From Lapidilactobacillus dextrinicus DSM 20335 (lineage in GTDB: Bacteria > Bacillota > Bacilli > Lactobacillales > Lactobacillaceae): a stretch of 64,000 nt of DNA. The position numbers were made by a program, and so were the translations under genes. The notes beneath the pieces are model-generated. The model was not told the origin of the DNA, ran no database searches, and saw nothing but the letters and a program-made list of their open reading frames with translations. Below are positions 50,000 through 59,786 of the stretch, piece by piece (position 1 is the stretch's first letter; every line of letters starts with the position of its first letter). The DNA is taken from assembly GCF_001436095.1 (NCBI RefSeq), contig NZ_AYYK01000001.1:220071-284070 (forward strand), given 5' to 3'.

Positions 50000-52249
50000 T
50001 TATTCTACTTTTTTAATTGGGGCAAAAGCGGCCATTAAATGCTTCACACCAATATCTGGAAAAGCAATTGTCAATTCAATATCCGCCCCATTGGCTTCAA
50101 CTTGAACCACAGTTCCTTGGCCCCATTTACGATGTTCAACTTTATCGCCAGCTTGCCAAGCCAACTTCTCGGCGCCAACAGAACCACTGGCTTTTTTCGC
50201 TGTCTTTGTTTCCCGATAAGTACTAGCTTGTGCGCGAACTTGGTAATGATGCTCATGTGAAGCGTTATTCGAACGATCAAACGGATATGACCCAGCATTA
50301 GCTGATTCTGTTTCTAGAACTTCCGGTGCAATTTCCCCAATAAAACGTGAAGCGGGATTGTTCTGAGTTCGGCCGTACAACATACGACCGTAAGCGTTGG
50401 TTAAATAAAGTTGCTTCTCAGCTCGTGTAATCCCGACATAAGCTAGCCGACGTTCTTCTTCTAAAGCATCATCTTCCATTAATGCTCGTGATAATGGGAA
50501 AATACCCTCTTCCATTCCTACTAAGAACACCACTGGAAATTCCAAACCTTTAGCAGCATGCAAGGTCATCAACGTCACTTGTTTAACGTCTTCTTCCAAA
50601 TCATCTTGATCAGAAACTAAAGCCAAACCTGCAATGAAATCCGTTAGCATATCGCTATCTTCTTCCTCAGGTTCATAAGTATCATCAAATTGTTTCGTAA
50701 CAGTTAAAAATTCACTTAAGTTCTCAAGTCGTGTGTCGGCTTCAATCGTATTTTGAATTTCAAATTGATGTTTGTAACCACTGCGTTCTAGTAAAGCTTC
50801 AGTTAATTCAGTTGTTGATAAAGTTGTGCGTTGTTCACGTAAATCATAAATCATTTTGGCAAAATCTAACATTGCCGTACGCGGTTTGGCAGCTAGTGCT
50901 GATAAATCAGCGTTTTTAGCAGCCTCTAAAAGTGACCAATCATGTTCATCAGCAAATGCTTGGAGCTTAGCAATGGTACCCGCGCCCATTCCTCGCTTAG
51001 GCTCATTAACAATTCGATTGAAACTCATCGAATCAGCTGGGTTGGCTACTAAACGCAAGTAGGCCAAAATATCCTTAATTTCTTTACGATCGTAGAATTT
51101 ATGACCACCAAGAATTTTGTAAGGGATGTTTTGTTGGACTAAGCGCGATTCTAATGAACGAGACTGAGCGTTGGTTCGGTAAAGAATCGCATAATCGCCA
51201 TAATTAAAAGTACCAGCCTTAACACCTTCTGCAATTTTAGCTGCAACAAAATCAGCCTCATCCGTTTCACTTTGGGCCCGATAATAAATCACCTTGCCAC
51301 CGTCAGGATTATCAGTCCATAATTCTTTAGGCTTACGGTAATTATTGTTGTTAATAACTGCATTAGCCGCGCTCAAAATGTTTTTAGTGGAACGATAATT
51401 TTGTTCCAACATAATCATTTTGGCATGAGGATAATCTTTTTCAAAGTTCATGATATTACTCATATTGGCACCACGCCAGCCATAAATACTCTGGTCAGCA
51501 TCACCAACAACACAAACATTCCGGTAACCAGCACCTAATAAGCGCACCAATTGATACTGTGCTTCATTGGTATCCTGATATTCATCGACATGAATGTAAC
51601 GGAACTTGCGTTGATAAAAAGCTAAAGTTTCATCACTGGTATGGAACAAGCGAATAGTTTGCATAATCAAGTCATCAAAATCAAAAGCTTGATCACGTTC
51701 TAGTTCACGTTGATAAAGGCGATAAACTTGAGCCACGATTTTTTCAAAACCTGGTGCAGAACCGAATTCAGTTTCATATTGTTCTGGCGTCTTCAATTCG
51801 TTTTTAGCATTACTAATTTGTCCCAAAATACCTTTAGGATCATACTTTTTCGGATCAAGATTTAATTGTTTTAAAATCCGCTTAATTAAAGTTAATTGTT
51901 CAGCAGGATCAGCAATCGTAAAAGTCTTGGCATAACCAATTTTCTCTGCTTCCCTACGTAAAATTCGCACACAAAGTGCATGAAAAGTTGATACCCAAAT
52001 GTCATTGGCGCCTTCACCAAGTAATTTGCCAATTCGTTCGCGCATTTCTTTTGCAGCTTTATTAGTAAACGTAATTGCCAAGATTTGCCAAGGCAACACG
52101 TTTTTTTCTTCAATTAGATAAGCAACACGATGAGTCAGCACTCGCGTTTTACCAGAGCCAGCTCCTGCCATAATTAGGAGTGGACCCTCTGTCGTTAGTA
52201 CTGCTTCCTTTTGTTTGTCGTTAAGCCCTTTTAATAAATCAGTTGCCAT
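50000..52249 (-). CDS. pcrA: ATP-dependent DNA helicase PcrA (UvrD family)
   Basis: This 3'-5' helicase removes RecA filaments and acts in repair and rolling-circle replication. The 749 residues show Walker A GAGSGKT at 29-35, VDEYQDTN, the VGDADQSIYGWRGA motif III region and TLMTLHAAKGLEFPVVF. A C-terminal Tudor-like segment (AWQAGDKVEHRKWGQGTVV) binds RNA polymerase in Bacillus. It is the first gene of the minus-strand block. Confidence 0.97.
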   Translation of the reverse strand: MATDLLKGLNDKQKEAVLTTEGPLLIMAGAGSGKTRVLTHRVAYLIEEKNVLPWQILAITFTNKAAKEMRERIGKLLGEGANDIWVSTFHALCVRILRREAEKIGYAKTFTIADPAEQLTLIKRILKQLNLDPKKYDPKGILGQISNAKNELKTPEQYETEFGSAPGFEKIVAQVYRLYQRELERDQAFDFDDLIMQTIRLFHTSDETLAFYQRKFRYIHVDEYQDTNEAQYQLVRLLGAGYRNVCVVGDADQSIYGWRGANMSNIMNFEKDYPHAKMIMLEQNYRSTKNILSAANAVINNNNYRKPKELWTDNPDGGKVIYYRAQSETDEADFVAAKIAEGVKAGTFNYGDYAILYRTNAQSRSLESRLVQQNIPYKILGGHKFYDRKEIKDILAYLRLVANPADSMSFNRIVNEPKRGMGAGTIAKLQAFADEHDWSLLEAAKNADLSALAAKPRTAMLDFAKMIYDLREQRTTLSTTELTEALLERSGYKHQFEIQNTIEADTRLENLSEFLTVTKQFDDTYEPEEEDSDMLTDFIAGLALVSDQDDLEEDVKQVTLMTLHAAKGLEFPVVFLVGMEEGIFPLSRALMEDDALEEERRLAYVGITRAEKQLYLTNAYGRMLYGRTQNNPASRFIGEIAPEVLETESANAGSYPFDRSNNASHEHHYQVRAQASTYRETKTAKKASGSVGAEKLAWQAGDKVEHRKWGQGTVVQVEANGADIELTIAFPDIGVKHLMAAFAPIKKVE

Positions 52250-52287
52250 GTTGCCATCCTTTCAAAACGTCGCTATTCTAAAAATCT

Positions 52288-52296
52288 ATTATAACA
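52288..52296 (-). promoter_or_regulatory. Extended -10 promoter of pcrA
   Basis: On the minus strand TGTTATAAT provides TGn plus a perfect TATAAT, 38 bp before the start codon. The -35 is weak, as is common with extended -10 promoters. Confidence 0.65.
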
Positions 52297-52378
52297 AATA
52301 TCAAGAGACACACCTAAAGTAAACCAAAACTTAGCAGAAAATTATTAGAGTGTAACAGGCGACGGGTTGACTGCATTT

Positions 52379-52400
52379 TTTGCAAAACATTTGCAAAACA
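52379..52400 (+). repeat. Two tandem 11-bp direct repeats upstream of opp
   Basis: TTTGCAAAACA occurs twice without a gap, so both copies lie on the same face of the helix. They end 13 bp before the -35 of the opp promoter. A regulator site is a reasonable inference. Confidence 0.65.
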
Positions 52401-52413
52401 GATGACAGGTTCT

Positions 52414-52442
52414 TTTACAAACCAAGCTTGAACAGGTAGAAT
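52414..52442 (+). promoter_or_regulatory. Promoter of oppBCDF
   Basis: TTTACA (52414-52419) and TAGAAT (52437-52442) are 17 bp apart, each one base from consensus. The leader is about 60 nt. Confidence 0.7.
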
Positions 52443-52508
52443 TTAGTTTTAGTGATATTAAGTAAGTAACTTCTGCCTCTTCACAGTAAAACTATGGGAG
52501 TGTTAACA

Positions 52509-53441
52509 ATGGGGAAATATATTCTCAAACGAATTGGTTATCTAATTCTAACCTTATTCATTATTGCAACCGCCACATTTTTCTTAATGAAATTAATGCC
52601 TGGATCGCCTTATGCTAATCAAGCCAAGATGACGACTGAACAAATTAAAATTATGGATCAACAATATGGCCTCAACAAACCGGTTTACCAACAATATTGG
52701 CTTTACATGGCCGGTTTATTGCATGGTGATTTTGGTACGTCTTTTCAATTTAACAACCAACCTGTTTCATATTTAATTGCTAGTCGCATTGGTCCTTCTA
52801 TGCAGATTGGTTTACAAGCTATTATTTTGGGCACTGGCTTAGGAATTTTACTCGGCGCCATTGCCGCCATTCGCAAAAACACTTGGGTTGATACGGTCGC
52901 GACATTTTTTGCTATTATTGGCCGTTCCATTCCTAACTTCGTCTTTGCAGTCATTTTACAGTTTTTCTTAGCTTTTAAATTAGGTTTATTCCCAATTGCC
53001 TTATGGGATGGCTTTTCTTCAAGTATTTTGCCAACAATTGCCTTGGCCATGGCGCCACTAGCCACAACCGCACGATTTATGCGCACTGAAATGGTGGACG
53101 TTTTGAATTCTGACTATATTGAATTAGCTCGCGCTAAAGGAAATTCACCTTGGCAAACAGTTGCTAAACATGCCTTGCGTAATTCTTTAATTCCGGTTGT
53201 GACGATTATTGGCCCAATGGCGGTCGATTTAATGGTCGGTTCCATGGTTGTTGAAAATATTTTCTCCATTCCTGGTATCGGTGAACAATTCGTTAAATCG
53301 ATCACCACAAATGACTATCCTACAATCATGGGGTTAACCATTCTCTATTCAACATTGTTAGTTGTCGTTATTTTAATTGTGGATATTCTTTATGGTCTAA
53401 TTGATCCACGAATCAGATTAAGTAGTGAGGTGCAAAACTAA
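52509..53441 (+). CDS. oppB: Oligopeptide ABC transporter permease OppB
   Basis: This is one of two membrane subunits of the peptide importer. The start at 52509 (MGKYILKRIGYLI) has GGGAG 8 nt upstream; an in-frame ATG lies 15 bp earlier. The 310 residues have six helices and the EAA loop ELARAKGNSPWQTVAKHAL, which contacts the ATPases. The stop overlaps oppC (TAATG). Confidence 0.95.
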   Translation: MGKYILKRIGYLILTLFIIATATFFLMKLMPGSPYANQAKMTTEQIKIMDQQYGLNKPVYQQYWLYMAGLLHGDFGTSFQFNNQPVSYLIASRIGPSMQIGLQAIILGTGLGILLGAIAAIRKNTWVDTVATFFAIIGRSIPNFVFAVILQFFLAFKLGLFPIALWDGFSSSILPTIALAMAPLATTARFMRTEMVDVLNSDYIELARAKGNSPWQTVAKHALRNSLIPVVTIIGPMAVDLMVGSMVVENIFSIPGIGEQFVKSITTNDYPTIMGLTILYSTLLVVVILIVDILYGLIDPRIRLSSEVQN

Positions 53442-54469
53442 TGGCCGATAATCTCAATAAACTCAAAATCACTCCTGCTAGTTTCAAAACCGTTACCGCA
53501 GCCAATGTTGATGCGCAAGAAAAAATCAGTACGCCTTCACTAACCTTCTTCCAAGATGCAATCCGTCGACTTCGTAAAAATCGTGCTGCGATGATTTCAT
53601 TTTGGCTGCTATTAGTTATTGTCATTATTTCTGTTGTATCAATTTGGTGGACACCTAGTAATCCCAACGCCCAAAATGTCGCTTACGCCAATTTGCCACC
53701 TAAAATAGGTCAAGGTATCCCCGGATTTTCTGGACAAGCCAATGTTGGTGGCCGAATTGTGGATAAATATGCGCAGGCTAATGTTCCTAAGGGTACTTAT
53801 TATATTTTAGGTACAGATTATTTAGGACGTGATTTGTTTTCACGATTAATGAAAGGTGTTGCTTTGTCATTATTGATTGGTCTGCTAGCCACACTATTTG
53901 ATTTAGCGATTGGCGTATCTTATGGTTTAATTTCTGGTTGGCATGGCGGTCGCACTGACAACATTATGCAACGAATCATTGAAATCATTTCCTCAATTCC
54001 TAATTTAGTGATCGTAATCCTGATGCTATTACTATTTACACCAGGATTAAATTCAATTGTGATGGCAATGGGTTTAACCGGTTGGATTACCATGGCACGG
54101 CTAGTTCGTGCTGAAACGTTAACCTTAAAATCACAGGAATATGTTTTAGCTGCGCGTACTTTAGGAGAGTCACCAGTTAAAATTGCCGTTAAACATTTAA
54201 TTCCTAACTTATCTTCAACCATTATTATTCAAACTATGTTTTCAATTCCCACAGCTATTTTCTTTGAAGCTTTCTTAAGTTTCATTGGCATCGGTATTCC
54301 TGCCCCAAATGCTTCGCTAGGAACATTATTAGCTGATGGTCAAAAAGCTTTTCGGTTCTTGCCCTATCAAATGTGGTATCCAGCAGCTGTTCTAAGCATC
54401 ATTATGATTGCTTTCAACTTGTTAGCAGACGGTTTGCGCGATGCTTTTGATCCTAAAACACAAGAATAA
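53441..54469 (+). CDS. oppC: Oligopeptide ABC transporter permease OppC
   Basis: This is the second permease, 342 residues, with a longer cytosolic N-terminus (about 1-45) before the first helix. Its EAA loop is VLAARTLGESPVKIAVKHLI. Between the first and second helices is an extracellular insert (about 67-125), as usual for OppC. It pairs with OppB. Confidence 0.95.
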   Translation: MADNLNKLKITPASFKTVTAANVDAQEKISTPSLTFFQDAIRRLRKNRAAMISFWLLLVIVIISVVSIWWTPSNPNAQNVAYANLPPKIGQGIPGFSGQANVGGRIVDKYAQANVPKGTYYILGTDYLGRDLFSRLMKGVALSLLIGLLATLFDLAIGVSYGLISGWHGGRTDNIMQRIIEIISSIPNLVIVILMLLLFTPGLNSIVMAMGLTGWITMARLVRAETLTLKSQEYVLAARTLGESPVKIAVKHLIPNLSSTIIIQTMFSIPTAIFFEAFLSFIGIGIPAPNASLGTLLADGQKAFRFLPYQMWYPAAVLSIIMIAFNLLADGLRDAFDPKTQE

Positions 54470-54498
54470 AACACTAACTGATTAGAAAGGAGCAACCT

Positions 54499-55578
54499 AT
54501 GACAAAGATTCTTGATGTCCAACATCTTAAAATTAATTTTGCAACGTTTGCTGGACAAGTTCAGGCCATTCGCGATGTCAGCTTTCATCTCAATCAAGGT
54601 GAAACTTTAGCTATCGTCGGTGAATCTGGTTCTGGCAAATCAGTCACTGTTCGTAGCATTATGGGTTTATTGGCCAATAATGCTCAGGTAAAAGCAGGCC
54701 AGATTAACTTCAAAAATCATGATCTGTTAAAAATGAATGCCCGTGATCTGGAAAAGATTCGTGGCAATGAAATCGCCATGATTTTTCAAGATCCGATGAC
54801 TTCTTTAGATCCTACCATGCCGATTGGTAAACAAGTCGCTGAACCACTACTAATCCACGGCAAAGCCACAAAAAAAGCCGCTTTACATCGCGCTGAAGAA
54901 GTACTAGAACTGGTTGGTATTAACAACGCTAAAAATCGCCTTAAAGATTATCCTCATCAATTCTCTGGTGGTCAACGTCAACGGATTGTCATCGCCATGG
55001 CCATTGTTAATAATCCCGAGATTCTAATCGCTGATGAACCAACAACTGCTCTTGATGTAACCATTCAAGCCCAAATTCTTGAGTTACTAAAAGAATTACA
55101 ACAAAAAATCAAAACCTCAATTATTTTTATCACCCATGATTTAGGGGTTGTTGCTGGAATTGCTGATCGAGTAGCCGTCATGTATGCTGGTAAAATCGTC
55201 GAATTTGGCACTGTTGATGAGATTTTCTACGATCCTAAGCATCCTTACACTTGGGGACTTTTAAATGCCATGCCCACGCTTAAAACCGACTCAGAACGTC
55301 TATACGCCATCCCCGGAACACCGCCTAACCTACTCAACCCACCTCAAGGCGATGCTTTTGCACCCCGTAATCCTTACGCCATGGTCATTGACTATCAAGC
55401 AATGCCACCCTTCTTTAAGGTAACCGATACTCATTATGCGGCTACTTGGTTACTGCATCCTGACGCACCACAAGTAACCCCGCCTTTAGCTATTCAAAAG
55501 CGTGAAGCAGAATATCAAATTTTACTTCATCAGCATCAGACGCTAGCGCAAAGGAGTAACGTTAATGACCACGAATAA
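54499..55578 (+). CDS. oppD: Oligopeptide ABC transporter ATPase OppD, without Fe-S cysteines
   Basis: This is an ATP-binding subunit of 359 residues: Walker [10 protein letters not shown]-loop in [11 protein letters not shown], signature FSGGQRQR and Walker [13 protein letters not shown]. The C-terminal oligopeptide domain reads [16 protein letters not shown], where most relatives have GCPFxPRCP with cysteines that bind a [4Fe-4S] cluster; the later Cys positions also appear replaced (VID, AATWL). AAGGAG lies before the ATG. The last 14 bases overlap oppF. Confidence 0.94.
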   Translation: MTKILDVQHLKINFATFAGQVQAIRDVSFHLNQGETLAIVGESGSGKSVTVRSIMGLLANNAQVKAGQINFKNHDLLKMNARDLEKIRGNEIAMIFQDPMTSLDPTMPIGKQVAEPLLIHGKATKKAALHRAEEVLELVGINNAKNRLKDYPHQFSGGQRQRIVIAMAIVNNPEILIADEPTTALDVTIQAQILELLKELQQKIKTSIIFITHDLGVVAGIADRVAVMYAGKIVEFGTVDEIFYDPKHPYTWGLLNAMPTLKTDSERLYAIPGTPPNLLNPPQGDAFAPRNPYAMVIDYQAMPPFFKVTDTHYAATWLLHPDAPQVTPPLAIQKREAEYQILLHQHQTLAQRSNVNDHE

Positions 55579-56512
55579 TACAACAGCACGTAAAAAATTA
55601 ATCGAAGTTAAACACCTTAAACAATATTTCAATGCTGGTAAGGCAAATGAGGTCAAAGCCATCGATGATATTAGCTTTGATATTTATGAAGGCGAAACAT
55701 TTGGACTTGTTGGTGAATCTGGCTCTGGTAAGAGCACTACTGGCCGTAGTATTATTCGTCTTTATCAACCAACTAGCGGCCAAATTCTGTTTGATGGTCA
55801 AGATATCAGTCAGATTAAACATCGCGACATGTTAAGCTTTCGTCGCGATATGCAAATGATTTTTCAAGATCCCTATGCTTCTTTAGATCCCCGAATGAAA
55901 GTTAAAGACATTATTGCCGAGGGGCTGGATGTTCATCACTTAGTTCATAGCGAACAAGAACGTGGCGCGCGCGTCAATAAACTGCTTGATTTAGTTGGTC
56001 TTAGCCGTGACCACGCTACTCGCTACCCACATGAATTTTCCGGTGGTCAGCGTCAACGCATTGGCATTGCCCGTGCACTAGCTGTGAATCCTAAGTTTAT
56101 TATTGCCGACGAACCAATTTCCGCTCTAGATGTTTCCATTCAAGCCCAAGTTGTGAATCTATTACGCGATATTCAAAAAAAACAGAAACTCACCTATTTA
56201 TTTATCGCCCATGACTTATCTATGGTGAAATATATTAGCGATCGCATTGCCGTCATGCACAATGGTAAATTGATAGAATTAGCTACTGCTGACGAAGTTT
56301 ACAATCATCCCTTACACCCTTATACCAAAAGTTTGTTATCTGCGGTACCACTACCCGATCCAGTTGCTGAGCGAGCACGCCAACGAACCGATTATAATGA
56401 CGCCATTGAATTCGATGGTCAACAGCGAACACTGCAAGAAATTACTCCCGATCATTTCGTCTTAGCCACTAATGATGAAGTCATAGCTTATCGTAAACTC
56501 GCTCAAGTGTAA
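55565..56512 (+). CDS. oppF: Oligopeptide ABC transporter ATPase OppF
   Basis: This is the second ATPase, 315 residues: Walker [27 protein letters not shown], signature [15 protein letters not shown] and Walker [32 protein letters not shown] is typical of OppF. It is the last gene of the operon. No substrate-binding protein (OppA) gene follows or precedes, so the binding protein must be encoded elsewhere. Confidence 0.95.
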   Translation: MTTNNTTARKKLIEVKHLKQYFNAGKANEVKAIDDISFDIYEGETFGLVGESGSGKSTTGRSIIRLYQPTSGQILFDGQDISQIKHRDMLSFRRDMQMIFQDPYASLDPRMKVKDIIAEGLDVHHLVHSEQERGARVNKLLDLVGLSRDHATRYPHEFSGGQRQRIGIARALAVNPKFIIADEPISALDVSIQAQVVNLLRDIQKKQKLTYLFIAHDLSMVKYISDRIAVMHNGKLIELATADEVYNHPLHPYTKSLLSAVPLPDPVAERARQRTDYNDAIEFDGQQRTLQEITPDHFVLATNDEVIAYRKLAQV

Positions 56513-56520
56513 TAAAATCA

Positions 56521-56562
56521 AAAAAGGCGTTGAACAGTTTGAATTCTGTTCAACGCCTTTTT
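56521..56562. terminator. Bidirectional terminator after oppF
   Basis: The 17-bp perfect stem AAAAAGGCGTTGAACAG with its complement and an 8-nt loop also serves the convergent gene at 56591. Confidence 0.9.
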
Positions 56563-56590
56563 AGTAACAATGACTATTGTCATATTTGAT

Positions 56591-57085
56591 TTAATTTGCT
56601 AATTCCCATTCTGCTAATGCGTTAGCTGCTAACAATAAGCTAACGGCTGCATCTTTAGAAAGGTTTTGTTGAACTAACTCAAAACCGCCCACATTAGCAA
56701 CAGCACCAATAACTTCTAAGCCATACATAATCAAATTCAAATCTTTACGTGCAGAGTAACCACCACTGAAATTATCTTCGTGATTGTAAGAGAAATTAAT
56801 TTGACCTTCAGTTAATGAACCATCGACGTGATTAGTTAAAACCCGATCTTCTAATTGGCTCATTGGTTCATCTTCGCCTTGCAACGTCAACTTATGATCT
56901 GACGTTGTGCCATAATAATCATCTTGGCTCATCTTTAAGTAAGTTGCAACAGGTTGATCAAAAATCTTTAATTCAGTGACAATATTAAAAACTTGTTGAG
57001 CATCAAATTGCACTCGTCGAGCAATAATATCATTACTATTTTCTTCTAGCCAATCTGCGTATTGTTTAATTGCATCGCGTTCCAT
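56591..57085 (-). CDS. Hypothetical protein
   Basis: The 164-residue acidic soluble protein (MERDAIKQYADWLEENSNDI...) was not recognised as a known family. It has no membrane helix or signal peptide; the C-terminal half is predicted to be helical and hydrophobic. GGAGG lies 6 nt before the ATG, so expression is well supported. A short hairpin (AAGTGAC/GTCACTT) lies in the leader at about 57105-57127. It appears to be a single gene. Confidence 0.7.
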   Translation of the reverse strand: MERDAIKQYADWLEENSNDIIARRVQFDAQQVFNIVTELKIFDQPVATYLKMSQDDYYGTTSDHKLTLQGEDEPMSQLEDRVLTNHVDGSLTEGQINFSYNHEDNFSGGYSARKDLNLIMYGLEVIGAVANVGGFELVQQNLSKDAAVSLLLAANALAEWELAN

Positions 57086-57289
57086 GAATATCCTCCTAGA
57101 ATAAAAGTGACGCCATCTTGGTCACTTCTTCAAAAGATTATTAACTTTCGAAATCTGGTTAAGTTATGCTGCTATTGTTGAATAACAGTAGTGGCAACAT
57201 TGCCTTGCCACCATTAAAAACAGCTTACTATACCCTTATTTTACTTGTCTAACCCTAACTTAACAAGTACTGACTTGTTTAACTTACTC

Positions 57290-58477
57290 CTATATTAGAG
57301 AATGATCATCACCAATATAATTATGATCAAAAGTAATTTCTGCTGTAACTTGCCCTAAAATTTTGCGTAAATCGTGATTAATTGATACTAACAGTTCGTC
57401 ATCGTTAGTCGTGATGTGTTCTGGCACAACGACATCAAACTGAATCAACTTATCTCCGTTCACTAATTCTTCAACATGAAAGTCATGCGTGGTTAATCCT
57501 AACTCATAATGTTTAATCACAGCCTGCACGGCTTCATAAATTTTTGCGTATTTTTGATTATTAATATCGATTGGATCAATATGACAAACTAGATGAATTT
57601 GCGCTTGATGCCAAAAATCATGCTCAATTTTATCGGTAACATGATGGGCTTGATTCAACGTCCAGTTGCTATCGAATTCCACATGCACTGATGCAAAAAT
57701 CATATTTGGTCCGTATTGATGAATTAATAAATCATGAAAACCTAAAATATCGTCGTAAGTTTGTAATAGGTCATCCATTTTCTCAACTAACTCATGTCCT
57801 GGTTGATGACCTAATAGATCATTAATAAATGTCCTAATTAAACTTGCTGCACTAAATAAGATATAGATTGCCACGCCTAAACCAACCCAACCATCTAAAT
57901 GCCAACCAGTAGACGCCTGAATTATGGCCGATAATAAAACGGCTATTGTTGTAAAAACATCATTTAAACTATCTTTAGCAGTGGCAATTAGTGTCGGTGA
58001 ATCAATGGTCTTTCCAATCAAGCGATAAAAATACACTTGCGCCAATTTTAAAATAATTGAAATCACTAAAATAACATAAACCGTGGTATTCAAGCGTAAA
58101 GCGCTAGGTGAAATAATTTTATCAAGCGAGCTTTTAACAAACTGGAGCCCGACAAACATGATCACAATTGAAATCAATAAACCAGAAATCGATTCTGAGC
58201 GTTCATGACCATAAGGATGCTCATGATCCGGCTTTTTACCCGCCATTTTAAAACCAATCACTGTTAAACCGGATGACAACATATCCGACAAGTTATTAAT
58301 GGCATCGGTGATAATTGAGATACTCCCTGAAAAAAGTCCAATCATAATTTTCAAAATAAACAAAATCAAGTTAGAGCCTAATCCAACAGAGCCTGATAAA
58401 ATGCCATAACTTACTCGTTGCTCAATAGGTGTTTGTTGAGCAATTCTTTTTTTGAAATATTTAAGGAATAAATACAA
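57290..58477 (-). CDS. Cation diffusion facilitator family efflux protein
   Basis: The 395-residue protein has six membrane helices and the CDF metal-site motifs: Asp in ITDAINNLSDMLSS (TM2) and the Asp/His in the second site. PDHEHPYGHERSE is the conserved loop. The cytosolic C-terminal domain is longer than in basic CDF proteins. Zn, Mn or Fe(II) could be exported; the sequence does not decide. The start is TTG behind AGAAGGTG. Confidence 0.88.
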   Translation of the reverse strand: MYLFLKYFKKRIAQQTPIEQRVSYGILSGSVGLGSNLILFILKIMIGLFSGSISIITDAINNLSDMLSSGLTVIGFKMAGKKPDHEHPYGHERSESISGLLISIVIMFVGLQFVKSSLDKIISPSALRLNTTVYVILVISIILKLAQVYFYRLIGKTIDSPTLIATAKDSLNDVFTTIAVLLSAIIQASTGWHLDGWVGLGVAIYILFSAASLIRTFINDLLGHQPGHELVEKMDDLLQTYDDILGFHDLLIHQYGPNMIFASVHVEFDSNWTLNQAHHVTDKIEHDFWHQAQIHLVCHIDPIDINNQKYAKIYEAVQAVIKHYELGLTTHDFHVEELVNGDKLIQFDVVVPEHITTNDDELLVSINHDLRKILGQVTAEITFDHNYIGDDHSLI

Positions 58478-58507
58478 TTCATCACCTTCTTAAAAGAAAG
58501 ACGTTGG

Positions 58508-59053
58508 CTACTTGAAGGGACATTCCTCAACGTGGTCATTAATAATGCCAGCACCTTGTAAGAATGAATAAATAACCGTTGGGCCAACAAATTTAAATCC
58601 TTTTTTCTTCAAATCTTTAGAAATTTGTTCTGACAATTCTGACGTTGCCGGAACTTCTGCATCACTTTTAGGATGATTAATAATTTGTTGATCATCAACA
58701 AACGACCATAAGTAAGTAGCAAATCCGCCAGTAGCCTCGATTTTTAAGAATGCTTGGGCATTGGTGATCGCCGCTGTAATTTTCCGCCGATTACGAATAA
58801 TCTCTGAATCTTGCATTAATCGTTCAACGTCAGTGGCGGTCATTTGTGCAACTTGGTGCGGATCAAAATTATTAAAATCACGATTAAAGGCTGCTCGTTT
58901 GTTCAAAACGGTTTGCCAACTTAAACCCGCTTGAAAGGTTTCCAGACATAACAAACCAAATAATTTTTGATCATCGTATTCAGGCTTACCCCATTCAGTA
59001 TCGTGATATTCTTGCATGACTGCTGACAATTTTGCCCAAGTGCATTCTGCCAT
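58508..59053 (-). CDS. tag: DNA-3-methyladenine glycosylase I
   Basis: Tag removes 3-methyladenine from alkylated DNA. The 181-residue protein has the zinc-snap ligands C4, H17, H174 and C178 at both ends, and the core WGKPEYDDQKLF and LETFQAGLSWQTVLNKR. The ATG lies directly behind the terminator-like hairpin of uspA, and its GGAGG site is within that stem, which could limit translation from read-through RNA. Confidence 0.96.
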   Translation of the reverse strand: MAECTWAKLSAVMQEYHDTEWGKPEYDDQKLFGLLCLETFQAGLSWQTVLNKRAAFNRDFNNFDPHQVAQMTATDVERLMQDSEIIRNRRKITAAITNAQAFLKIEATGGFATYLWSFVDDQQIINHPKSDAEVPATSELSEQISKDLKKKGFKFVGPTVIYSFLQGAGIINDHVEECPFK

Positions 59054-59110
59054 AAAAAACCTCCGCTTATTCTTCTGTTTTAATTTTAACAGAAAGAATA
59101 AGCAGAGGTT
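59054..59110 (-). terminator. Terminator hairpin of uspA containing the ribosome binding site of tag
   Basis: In minus-strand RNA a stem of about 22 bp forms (arms from AACCTCTGCTTATTC to GAATAAGCGGAGGTT, with one bulge and one U-G pair). It is followed by TTTT and the ATG of tag. It starts 12 nt after the uspA stop. GGAGG of tag is in the 3' arm. Confidence 0.85.
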
Positions 59111-59121
59111 ATGGTCAAAAC

Positions 59122-59607
59122 TTATTTAACTTTGCGATATTGGTTTTCTAAATCAGTCCGAACAATTAATACGTCACAAGGCGCATGCCGATTAACATAT
59201 TCCGTCACTGAGCCAACCAAGACACGCTCAATTGCGTTTAACCCAGTTGCCCCGATCATAATTAAATCATTATGATGATCTTCTGGGAAATCACGAGAAA
59301 TTACTACTTTAGGATTCCCAAAACGAACGTGAATGTCAATATCTTCATCTTTAAAGCCATCATGTTCCAAGGTCTCTTGTTTAACATTTTCTAAGTAGCT
59401 TTGTGCATCCTCAGAAATCTGATAAATCGCATCCCCGGTTAAACCACCGCCGTAGTTACCGACAAATTGTTTAGTATCTAAAATTGTTAAAATATCCAAG
59501 TGAGCATGGTTGGTTTGAGCGACACGTTTAGCTTTAGTAAAAGCCAACTCTGCTTCGGGCGAACCATCCATTGGAACTAATATACGTTTATATTCTTGCT
59601 CTGCCAT
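59122..59607 (-). CDS. Universal stress protein, UspA family
   Basis: The frame is open from 59667, but MAEQEYKRILVPMDGSPEAE at 59607 behind AGGTG is the family start (161 residues). The ATP-binding signature appears as MIGATGLNAIERVLVGSVTEYV. Such proteins bind ATP and increase under stress, with mostly unknown mechanism. It has its own terminator hairpin, which overlaps the start of tag. Confidence 0.92.
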   Translation of the reverse strand: MAEQEYKRILVPMDGSPEAELAFTKAKRVAQTNHAHLDILTILDTKQFVGNYGGGLTGDAIYQISEDAQSYLENVKQETLEHDGFKDEDIDIHVRFGNPKVVISRDFPEDHHNDLIMIGATGLNAIERVLVGSVTEYVNRHAPCDVLIVRTDLENQYRKVK

Positions 59608-59732
59608 GTTGAACACCTGCTTTCTTTCCTCTAACCAAATCATAACTTTTAGCAGATGGGATTTCAAGAATAAAGAGCCTGACTTGATTTAAAAATATAG
59701 TAACGCTAAGTCTAAACTTATTTAACTCAACA

Positions 59733-59776
59733 TAAAATAGCCCAACCGCAATATTTATTGGATTGAGCCATTTTAA
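59733..59776. terminator. Terminator after the glycerate kinase-like gene
   Basis: Arms AAAATAGCCCAA and TTGAGCCATTTT form a stem with wobble pairs and a loop of about 18 nt. The T-run on the minus strand is short. Confidence 0.6.
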
Positions 59777-59786
59777 AGATCATTAA

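Noticed and set aside
53920..54222. Long minus-strand frames inside oppC and other genes on the opposite strand
   Set aside because: They lack ribosome binding sites and plausible protein features, and lie fully within well-supported genes.
57191..57211. GTGGCAA/TTGCCAC hairpin as terminator of the cation efflux gene
   Set aside because: No T-run follows on the minus strand; its function remains open.
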